Positions 54,906 through 64,000 of a DNA stretch of 64,000 bases are shown here, in pieces. Positions within the stretch are counted from its first letter, which is position 1. Each line of letters starts with the position of its first letter. A program made the position numbers and the translations under genes. The stretch comes from Clarireedia homoeocarpa (taxonomy: Eukaryota > Ascomycota > Leotiomycetes > Helotiales > Rutstroemiaceae), in assembly GCA_001465935.1 (NCBI GenBank), contig LNKV01000003.1, positions 998,363 to 1,062,362 of the forward strand, in the 5' to 3' direction. The notes beneath the pieces were generated by a model. The model did not search any database. It had not been told where the DNA came from and saw only the letters and a list, made by a program, of their open reading frames with translations.

Positions 54906-57900
54906 ATGTCTCTTTTCGGAGGCACGCAACCACAACAACCGCAACAGAATAGTAATGGGATACTGGGAGCCTCAACTGCACCGCAAAACCCGTCAGGATC
55001 AATGTTTGGGGCTGCTTCGCAAGCTCCGCTGGCACAGTCGCAACAGCAGAATGGAACAAGCGGAGCATATTTCGATGCTATCTTGGAAAGGAGCCGTAAG
55101 AGAGCGCACGATGAAGATTCTTTGGGCCTACAATTAGGGCTGGGAGATATTAGACAGCGCATGAAAAAGCTCAATCCGGGAGCAGCAGATGCTAGTGTTG
55201 ATGCTAAGGCGCATTATCTCCTGGCAGCGTCTGGCGTCGATCCAGGAGCCGCGATTCGAGACCTTAGCTTTTTCAACACAAATGCAGGAAGAATCGACAA
55301 AACTCAACCTCAAGAACCGGTCGTGGATGCTGATGTTGAGGGATACCTCGCGCGACTAGAAACGCAGACTACGATGAGCATGATCTCTGATGGGCTAGCA
55401 CGATCGGTTCGTGACTTTGATGATTTCTTAGAGGAAAATGTTACAATGGAATGGAGCGCGCAACGCAGGAGGATATACGAACATTTCGGGATCAAGCCAA
55501 AACGAGAGCCGACGGCCGGCAACGCTGCTAGCTTTTCTGCTGCCGCTATCGAGTCTAAGGGCGGCTTTGGTCGATCGCGACGTGGAAAAGGACTTGCGCC
55601 AGGAGCATCGAGAGGGCCAGGAACGGCTCGAGCTAGTACTTTTGGAAAATCAAGCATGCAAAGATCCGTAATTGGCACGGCGGGACCAGCAGGATCTGGA
55701 AACCAATCATTGTTTGTTGACATGGAGAAGAAGACAGAGGCAAATGGCATTTCTCCAGGACCAAGCGATCGATTCCTGCGAGAGAAACAGAGTCGATACA
55801 TCGAGAAAGTGCAAGAATTCAATGAGGCGAGATTGCGTAATTTAAATTACCCAATCGCCAATGAATTTTCAACAGTCATCAGCCAGGCTGGTGAGCAGCA
55901 TGCAGTGGATGTGGTTAAAGCATACCAATGCTTGATGCAAATTGTTGGAGAAGATCCTGACCCTGAGAAGCTCCAACTTCCAAGTGCGGTCAAACAAAGA
56001 CAGTTTGCAAAGGCATACTTGGACGACAACCAGAACTCACCCCAGTCTATAGATATGAAGAAGCGGATCCTCCGTGGCACATTAAAATTCCTCGAGAAGG
56101 ACTTTTTTGATACGGTGGAAAGTTTTGTTGCAAAGAACCCCAGGGAGGCACTCGTTGGAGGAAGGCCTACTCCGTTGACGAAGATCAAGGGCTACATTCG
56201 ACTTCGCTCAGCGCGAAAAGATCTCGTCCCTGACAACACTCCTTTGCAAATGATTGACGATGATTATATCTGGGCTACTGTCTACTTCTTGTTGAGATCA
56301 GGTCACGTCTCAGAAGCCAACGACTACGTCTTGGAACATTCTACTGCTTTCCGTGCCATTGACCGCAATTTCCTACACTACATGGCTGATTATGCCAGTA
56401 GTCCTGAACGAAAACTCCGCCGCGAACTGCAGGACCGAATCCACAGCGAATACAATCAGAGAAGCCGAATCGCGCCGGAAAACTCGATCGACCCCTTCAG
56501 GATGGCTTGCTACAAAGTCATTGGTCGCTGTGATTTAGGAAACCGCTCCTTAGAAAACTTGAGCACAACGGTTCACGACTGGACATGGCTGCAATTTGTC
56601 CTTGCACGTGAAATCAACCGAGTTGACGAAATTGCATCTGAGGTTTTCGGCCTTACTGAAGTTCAGCACACGATCTCTGAGATTGGCGCAAAACACTTTT
56701 CCAAGGTCAATGAGGTCGGCAGCCCATTTGGCGTGTACTTCTTACTGTTGGTTTGTGGTGGCTTATTCGAGAATGCCATTGACTTGCTCTACCGCCATAC
56801 CCCTACCGATGCGGTTCACTTTGGAATCGCGCTAGATTTCTATGGCTTATTGCGTGTCTCAGATCCAGATATTGCGGAAGGTGGCTTCTTGACCTACACG
56901 ACTAGGCAGAAGCCCCAAGTAGCATATGGCCTCATGGTGGGATACCATACTGCGGACTTCAGAGCTGCAAATGTCGCTGCCGCGGTTGATTATCTTACTT
57001 TGATCTGTCTAAACAGTGACCTCCCAGGCGATGCTGGGCGCAAGCAAGTTGCGTTGTGTCATGAAGCTCTTCGTGAGCTCATTTTGGAAAGCAGAGAGTT
57101 CGCCCTCCTACTTGGCGATATTCGACAAGATGGGATGCGTATACCAGGTATCATAGAAGAACGATTGTCACTGATCAATCTCGCCAACACCGATAACTTC
57201 ATGAAGATCGTGACGATTCAAGCCGGAAGTGTCGCGGACGATAATGGAAGGACAACCGATGCGGTTCTGCTTTACCATTTGGCTGAAGAGTATGATAATG
57301 TTGTTGTCATTCTCAATCGCGCTCTTAGCGAAGCCATCGCTGTACCGATTGGTAGTGATCAGATGCGATTACAGCCACTGAAGCCCAGGACAACAGCAAA
57401 TGGCTCTGCAAACGAGACCAACAACAGCCTAAGTCTCACCTCAGTCGACGATCCTGTAGAATTGGCTAGAACTATGATTAAAGTCTACTCATCAAATCGT
57501 ATGTATCTCGACAGAATTAAGGAGGCCAGTCGCACCGCTTGTGAAGCATTGTTAAACATCAGTCGTGCCAAGGTACTTGTGGAGAACAGGGAATGGAAAG
57601 CAGCACTAGCGGTAAGTTTCGTGCGGTATGTTTCGTAATGCGGTATACTAATTGTAACTTCTCTACTAGGTTATCATAGAGCTTGATATTCTTCCACTTA
57701 AGGATGAAGCCCTTGGAAACATAAATGAGATCCGAGCTTATGCAACCAAGTTCTCATCTCTTTCACAATATGTCGCAAACAGCGTACCGAATCTTTTGAT
57801 GTGGGCAATAACGTGCTGCAACAACGAGAGAAACAAACTCATGAACAGCCCCTATGGAGTCAATGCTGGGTCCAGAAGACAGATCATGGACCGATACAAG

Positions 57901-57996
57901 ACTCAAACCATGGACTTAACGACATACACTGGCCAGCTGAGATATCGGTTCCCGAGCCATTTACACGAAGCTCTCGCGAGAGCCCAATCGGAGTAA
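54906..57996 (+). CDS. NIC96: Nuclear pore complex scaffold Nic96 / Nup93
   Basis: Two exons, join(54906..57611, 57670..57996), encode 1,010 residues. The protein links the Nsp1 subcomplex to the inner ring of the pore. The start is Gln/Asn/Gly-rich with Phe-Gly and Leu-Phe-Gly-Gly motifs and is followed by the charged alpha-helical region. The large helical solenoid follows, with the family segment Ile-Trp-Ala-Thr-Val-Tyr-Phe-Leu-Leu-Arg-Ser-Gly near residue 460 and Gly-Val-Tyr-Phe-Leu-Leu-Leu-Val-Cys-Gly-Gly-Leu-Phe-Glu-Asn-Ala near 610. An Arg/Gly-rich stretch near residues 220-250 is low complexity. The 58-nt intron is in the same position relative to the conserved C-terminal helices that continue through Leu-Met-x-x-Pro-Tyr-Gly. 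No damage is seen. Confidence 0.93.
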
Positions 57997-59413
57997 AGGG
58001 TTGAGGAGTAAGAGGAGCTTGCGAGAATCAAAATGTACATTAAGTTGGTGAAGCAAAGTGCAGAGAAACCTAGAAGGAACATTTGATTTGTATGGATGGA
58101 AAGATGAGAGTCTGCTTGCTATGATTGTGGTAGTTTCTATACCTTAATACCAGATGGGTAATGAATAGATGATGAAAGGTTTGGATGGAAATATGAATTT
58201 GGTATTAGTGTTAACTTGTCTGTTCCAGCTAGCAGGCTATAACTTATTGATTAGAATTGAAAGCGTATGTCCTAGAGGGAGTATATGAAGATCATCGAGA
58301 TCCATACGCCAAGCTGGAGGAATATATGGTTTGACTGTGCTATTCTGTAGTTGGAGAATGATATGGGGCGTAAGCCTTGTGTGGGTATAGTGACCAGTGG
58401 GCGGTTCGCCTGTTGTTCTACGAGTATGACCCGTCTCCATCTCCCGATGAATAAAGGTTATTTTGTGGAAACAACAAGGGGAGCAACAGAGGAGTCGAGA
58501 TGCATTAAGTTAAAGTAGAATCCACAAGTTTCGGGAGATTTTCGTCTTCCCCAAAATGTAAGATTGACCTTAGATCAGCTAGAATCGAGACAGACAGGAA
58601 GCTTCAATTGCTCAGCACACCCAAAATGGCAAAGCTACTTGCAGCCCCCTATTAAATGGAAGGGTTGAGATTCTGACTTAGTCTTTGGCGGATGCAATGC
58701 TCCGGCTCCTTGGGTATTGGGCTGCCATCAACTCCTGGGGTATTTGAATCTCACCAACTCACGCTGTTGCAAGTGTTCGGAGATGCATTGATATAGTTCT
58801 ATAAATTTTGTTTAAGACATGTTGATAAGGTTTGATGACTTGTGGGCTCGGTGCGTTGTCTTTTTGGGACATTGTCTCGATCATGTATGAAACGCACCCA
58901 AGGAAATAACCCTTCTTCCCGGGGAACCCATACTGGTCGACGGAGACGGAGAGAGTAGACGGAGGTCGTGGCGGAGATCGTGGATGCGCCCTCGCGTCGT
59001 AATCCTGCACGCCAAGCCTTACCCTTACCTTTCTTATGTTGATGAAATAGCCGGTTCTAGGGCTTGCAATAAGTTACTAAAGATGGAGGAAATTCTTCAC
59101 CGAACTCTTCCCTGCGCCAGCTTTCCCTTTCCCCTCTTTTCTATTGTATGCCGCAAAACCTCACAATACGTGCTCGTACTAACTTACATGACTCGGGCTC
59201 CTCTTCGCTTTCTTATGTGCCTGACCATTACACGACTACACATGAAATGACCCCTCACTATCTATGATAGAATTTGCCTTGTCGATGAGATCGGAATCGG
59301 AATCGTGATTCCGCGTCCTCATCTGCATCTACAGTTTCATCCATTGTTGACCATTGGAGTTGGCAGCCTCGGCGTATGCGAAACCGGGAGACGCGGGTCG
59401 TCGCAGATTCAGC
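57997..59413. other. Intergenic region upstream of the bZIP gene
   Basis: About 1.4 kb. Small frames only. The last ~60 bases before 59414 are in frame with the bZIP protein but lack an ATG, so an unrecognised upstream exon is possible. Confidence 0.5.
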
Positions 59414-61073
59414 ATGACACCTGATACAACAGTACAGGGATCAGAGGAACGCAGCATGTCGAACGAAGGCGGGGAAGATCGAGCAAGTGCTGGCAGCAAT
59501 ACTAGCGCAAATGGAGAACCGCAGAACAAGAGAAGGAAGACTGCGAGTACTTCAGGAGGCGCGGGTGGCAGTGGAGGAACTGGTTCGAGCTCGAGAGGCG
59601 TTGCGAACTTGACTCCCGAGCAATTGGCGAAGAAGAGGGCGAACGATCGCGAAGCTCAGAGGTCAATCCGACAGCGGACGAAGAATCAGATCGAGAACTA
59701 CGAGAGGAAGATTCGGGAATTAACATCGCAACAGCCCTATCAAGAATTACAACATGTTATGCGTCAGAAGGAAATGGTCGAGGCGGAGAATCTAGACATC
59801 AAGAAGAGGTTGTCACAAGTCATTTCTCTCATCCAGCCGATACTCGGCTCTCATGGTCAGTCATTTGGCTTGTGGGTCGGCAGAACGATTAGGTGGTTTG
59901 ATTACAGCTAATGGCGTTCTAGGATTTGAAGCTCCGACTCAATACTCATCACCTCCCACATGTCCTCCCCCAAACCGACCAGGCTCTGCAAATCGCAATG
60001 TCTCGACTCCGAATAGCATAAACTCGCCGGGAAGTATCGCTGGCCCTTCATGGCCTACTTCAAATACGCCGGCTTTAATTGCTGCATCGCCTGTTACGCC
60101 ATTCGCCCAGGATACGAGAATCATTCTGCATACCCAACAAGCTCAACAATTACAGCAACAACGACATGAAATGGCACATAATCTAGATATGGGACCAGAG
60201 AGACTGGGATTGGATTTCCTACTAGAAGATGGGCAAAGAGTGAATAAGATACCAAGTCCTCCTGGTAGCGGCGGTCCCCAAGAATCACCAAATCTCCAGC
60301 AAATCCAGAACCCCCTGCAACATCGAAGCAATTCGACCACTAGTACCGTTACGAGCTTCAATACGCCCAATTCAACTTCGTCTGAAATTAATGGGCACTC
60401 TGCACCAATTCGCAACGGTCCTCCCACCTGCCCCCTCGACTCTCTTCTCCTTGACTTCTTGCATGAGCGGCAAGCCGCGGCCGCGAATGGTGTGTCCACT
60501 CCCAAATTAGTCGGACCTTGTTACCCCTCTGTATCCTCTCTCCTCAATCCTTCTCGCAGCAATAGTTCCCACCCCGTCTCCAAAGTCTTCACCGACATTC
60601 TCGGCACATTCCCCGACCTTAGCACGCTTCCCGAAAAGGTCGCAGTCCTCTATGTCATGTTTCTTCTCATGCGCTGGCAAATTCATCCGTCTCGAGAAAA
60701 CTACGATAGACTACCATCATGGATTACGCCGCGCCCCTCTCAGATTTTCACCCCGCACCCGGCTTGGATTGATCATTTACCATTTCCCAAAATGAGGGAT
60801 GTTTTGGTGAGGGATTACAACCCGAGAGATTATCTGTTTGATAACTTCTTCATCCCGTTCACGAGTACACTGAGTCTTAATTGGCCGTATGAACCGACAG
60901 ACACCTTGTTGAGTGCGGGGGCTGGGGGAGACGATGATGAATTGGTCATTAATCCGGTGTTTGAGAGACACATGCGGAGATTAGAGAACTGGAGTTTGGG
61001 TCCGGCATTTGCGAGTGCGTTTCCGGGGTTGAAAGATACGTATCGGTTAAAGATTGATGGTGATAGAAAATAG
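59414..61073 (+). CDS. bZIP transcription factor with DUF3425-type C-terminus
   Basis: Two exons, join(59414..59855, 59923..61073), encode 530 residues from the first ATG in frame. The basic region Lys-Lys-Arg-Ala-Asn-Asp-Arg-Glu-Ala-Gln-Arg-Ser-Ile-Arg-Gln-Arg lies near residues 75-90 and matches the fungal bZIP N-x7-R pattern in a modified form. It is followed by a short heptad region (Ile, Leu, Leu). A long Ser/Pro/Gln-rich region sits between. The C-terminal ~150 residues carry the Trp-Gln-Ile-His-Pro-Ser-Arg-Glu-Asn-Tyr-Asp-Arg-Leu-Pro-x-Trp and Pro-His-Pro-Ala-Trp-Ile-Asp-His-Leu-Pro-Phe-Pro segments typical of the fungal DUF3425 domain. The targets are unknown. The frame is open 63 bases upstream without an ATG, so the true N-terminus may be longer. 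Confidence 0.85.
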
Positions 61074-61889
61074 TGACAAGCTCGCAGGAGATGGAATATG
61101 TGGGGTTCGTTTAGAGGGCTAAAGGATCCGTCTAATGAGTGGGGCTGTATAATATATACGCATAGAGAAGATGGGTAAGATGGCCGACCCCATCGATGAA
61201 AATTTTTGAAGAAAAGAGAAAGAAGGTGTTAGAAAGTGGCTGTTAGCATATACATGGGCTGCAGCTTTTTCATTTTTCTATTTTTATTTTAATTTTTTAT
61301 TTTTTGGGTTGGATATACAAGCGTGGGAAGAAATTTAACAAACACGTACAATGGACGGACGGAAAACACATGTCTGGGAAGGCAATAAGTTTACACGGAG
61401 TTTGCGATTAAGGTTGGCTGGTTGGTTGGCTGGGTCATCTTCCTCATGATGTTACACGCACGTTTGGATGGGAAAGATGATGTCGAGGAGTTTTGACTGA
61501 AAACACGAAGGGAGACCTTACTTGGAGATAAGGTCGGGGAGTTTTTATGGAAACACGAGAATGCTACACTGGTTAGCATTGGGCATATATCATTACTTTA
61601 GGATATTTGGGTTGGGGATTGAAGGGGCCTGTTGAATCACGTTCATAGGGCAAAGTATGGAATGGGATTGGATGAGATGGGGTATACATGTTGATTATAG
61701 GATAATATTATATTAATCATATACGATTTTCTTCGCTTTTGCTTTAATAATCATCTTTTCAAAGTCTACATTTGTCGTGGATAATGCTCGGCTTATAATG
61801 AATAATGTAGCAGTTGGAGAATGCTATATGGTAGTTGACGAAATACTACGTTCCCCTCGGTATCTAATATTCATCTTCCCGCCTAAAAT
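61074..61889. other. Convergent intergenic region, bZIP to dehydrogenase
   Basis: About 820 bp with AT-rich stretches near 61270-61310. It is probably the two 3' untranslated regions; no gene is supported. Confidence 0.5.
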
Positions 61890-63191
61890 CTACTCCTTAA
61901 TCTCCTTCAACGACTTCACCAAATCCGTAACACTCTCCTCCAAACTCCTAAACTTGATACCCAGAATCTCCACCGTCCTCTTATTATCAAACTTATACAG
62001 GCCTCCCTCAGGGTAATCCCCACCCTTGACCTCCTTGCCCGGCAACTGGCTCTCCAGCTCCGGGAAGTTCTTCCGGATGATCTCGCAGAGCTCCCTGTTG
62101 CTGAAGTAGCCCGCCGTCACGAAGAACCGCTTCCCGGCCGCTTCGGGCACTTCAATCGCTTTGACGTGCGCGAGCGCCAAATCCCGCACGTCGGTCCAGA
62201 TGAAGGTGCCCGTTTCGGGGATCGCCTCTTTGTATTTCCCCGTCATCAGGTCCCGCACGCGGTGGCTCGATGTGTTGAGGGCTGAGAGCGAGTTCAGGTA
62301 GTGCACGATGGGGCCGAACACCAAAGGGGGATTCATGGTGCTGAGAGTGAAGTTGGGTTTCTCCTTCTCGACGAATTCCCAGGCGGCTTTCTCGGCAAAG
62401 GTTTTCGATGCGCGGTAGCCGTAGGCGGGGCTGGTGTCGGCTTCTTCGAGGGTTATCGGGTTCCAGTCTGCTTCGCTGTAGGTGTGTGATGGGGCGTTGC
62501 CTTTGGAAGCGTCGAGGATGGCGGCGAAGGAGCTGGTTACTACGACGTGCTTTACAGAGGGGGCGTAAGCTTTAATGGCGCGTAGGATACCAGTGGTGCC
62601 GATGATGGCGGGGTCGAGGAGGTCTTTCTTGGTATCGGTTACGTTCAAGTGGAACTGAGGTTTTATTTAGCTTTGTTTCTTCTACTTTTCTATTTCAATA
62701 CGATGTCGGATATTCAGATGCGTGCGAGCATTGAAGAACAAGATAAAAGCAAACGGAAGTCACTTACAGGACTAGCAGTGTGAATAACCGCTTCCAATTC
62801 ACCAGACGTCTTGACACATTCATCGAAAGCGCCTTCCTGAGCAATATCCTCTACGATTCGGAAATCGAGTTTGGAAGAGGGTACGTTGGGATGAGCGGCT
62901 TTGATGGCATCGGCCTTCTGTTGAGAACGCACCGTGGTGATCACAGTGTGACCGTGCTCGAGGAGAATATTGAGGACGTGGGCGGCGATGAAGCCAGATC
63001 CACCTTGAGAATATGTTAGCTGGTGTATTTGGCTGCGATATTGATAGGCTCGGACTGCCAAAAAAAAAAAAAAAAAAAACGGAAACAAAAAAGCTCGTGA
63101 AGTGAGGTGCGGGGTAGTTATGGAATGGCGGGGGAATCAAGTGAACAGGCGACGAGATAGCCGTATACATACCAGTGAGAAGAACATGCAT
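61890..63191 (-). CDS. Extended short-chain dehydrogenase, Gre2/dihydroflavonol-reductase-like
   Basis: Three exons, complement(61890..62654, 62768..63003, 63173..63191), encode 339 residues. The 19-nt first exon is supported by joining Met-His-Val-Leu-Leu-Thr to Gly-Gly-Ser-Gly-Phe-Ile-Ala, which together form the nucleotide-binding Thr-Gly-x-x-Gly-Phe-Ile motif. Thr-Thr-Val-Arg-Ser follows the second strand, as in NADPH-preferring members. The catalytic Tyr-x-x-x-Lys is Tyr165 and Lys169 (Tyr-Arg-Ala-Ser-Lys), with the Ser of Val-Val-Thr-Ser-Ser upstream. The family reduces ketones, aldehydes or methylglyoxal; the substrate cannot be told. Intron 1 holds a run of about 20 A on the plus strand. 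The base composition of exon 3 is more GC-rich than its surroundings. Confidence 0.9.
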
Positions 63192-64000
63192 CTTGAGTTG
63201 TAGAGAATTTATTCTTGATTTCTAGTAAAGTCAGTCTGAGGTTGATTTGGGCAGGAGTTGAAGTCGACTTTTCAGATATTATGAACGAACCTATAGAACT
63301 TTATATATGGTGAAAGTAGGCACCATGTACCATGCACCATGCACCGTGGGGTTAAGGGATGACGTTGATATCGATATTTCCGTAGACTCCACTGTCAATG
63401 GGAGTGGGGGGACGCCATTGCCTCATGGCGTTCAGACTCGCTATTAACCGGATTTCATGCCATATACTATGTATAAGCAACGAGGTGCCCGGGTACACGG
63501 AATTGACTCATTCACCACCGACCTGCAAGTCGATGACTGTGTCCACCTTTGTGTTCTGAATAGTGACAAAAATCCACTTTGCCGATATTCTTTCCGTGAT
63601 GTCGTCTCCACCTCACAGCATTCTAGATAACTGGAAAAAGCATGGGCCAACGGAGATAAGCTATTAAATCCTTAATTTCACATGCTTTTAATGTTTAAAG
63701 CTAACTATTTGTACAGAATCTGAGTCTATTTGACTGGGAAAATGAACCGAAACATTGCAAGGAGATGTGGTATCTACAACAAAACAGACTCCTAATGCGC
63801 GACACTTTCTTATATCCCTGACGCCGGCGCTCAAAACTGAGGCATTATTAAGTAAACAAGGAAAATTCGTCTCGTCCTAACCCCGATCCTGACTGAGCGT
63901 GTGATCGATCATTGTTGGAATGCATTCCCCGCCCTTCCTCTACCAATGGTTTTAAAACTACCACCGGCAGTGATAATGTCGAAACGACTTTCGCCCATAG
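63192..64000. other. Right edge of window, flank of the dehydrogenase gene
   Basis: About 800 bp. Contains a short CATGCAC-type repeat near 63330-63350. No frame reaching the window end is recognisable as a gene. Confidence 0.5.

Noticed and set aside
1..64000. tRNA, rRNA or CRISPR features
   Set aside because: I looked by eye for B-box-like and repeat-spacer patterns. None could be supported; a covariance-model search would be decisive for tRNAs and small RNAs.

Overview
This window is nuclear DNA from a filamentous ascomycete (Pezizomycotina). Evidence: short introns (mostly 48-70 nt) with GTRNGT-type donors, CTAAC-like branch sites and YAG acceptors; a fungal-type plasma-membrane proton ATPase; a divergent fet3-ftr1 iron-uptake pair with SreA-type GATA sites; a Mif2-type CENP-C; a DUF3425-type bZIP factor; and a transposon relic whose decay resembles RIP. 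A Leotiomycete-like genome is my impression only. Exon joins were worked out by hand from splice consensus, reading phase and family conservation.

Left part (0-17 kb): a C2H2 zinc-finger gene (177-1310, minus) and a related, apparently broken copy next to it (2918-4263, minus); a MARVEL-domain membrane protein (5382-5997, minus); homocysteine synthase (7687-9639, plus) with a triple 26-bp repeat ending three bases before its start codon; a long-chain acyl-CoA synthetase ending in the peroxisomal signal AKL (10344-12736, plus); and the PMA1 proton pump (13917-17138, minus).

Middle part (17-43 kb): a 3.8-kb gene-free, microsatellite-rich stretch upstream of PMA1; a YHM2-type mitochondrial citrate/oxoglutarate carrier (minus); a Seb1/Nrd1-type CID+RRM transcription-termination factor (minus); citrate synthase with both a mitochondrial presequence and a C-terminal AKL (plus); the fet3 (minus) / ftr1 (plus) pair; COG8 (minus) divergent from a cytosine-deaminase-like amidohydrolase (plus); a TLC-domain membrane protein (plus); and a PLAC8-type cysteine-rich protein (minus).

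Right part (43-64 kb): a 1,477-bp TA-flanked Tc1/mariner relic; a mitochondrial-type PP2C phosphatase; a fructosamine-3-kinase family protein; a 251-bp candidate MITE; the kinetochore protein Mif2/CENP-C; RNase H2 subunit A; the nucleoporin Nic96; a bZIP factor; and an extended short-chain dehydrogenase (minus).

Most genes are conserved housekeeping or central metabolism (sulfur assimilation, fatty-acid activation, citrate synthesis and export, iron uptake, proton pumping). No biosynthetic cluster or clearly new multi-gene system was found. The most notable items are the decaying zinc-finger duplicate, the regulatory layout of the iron pair, the two transposon-like elements, possible dual targeting of citrate synthase, and four stop-free introns whose lengths are multiples of three.
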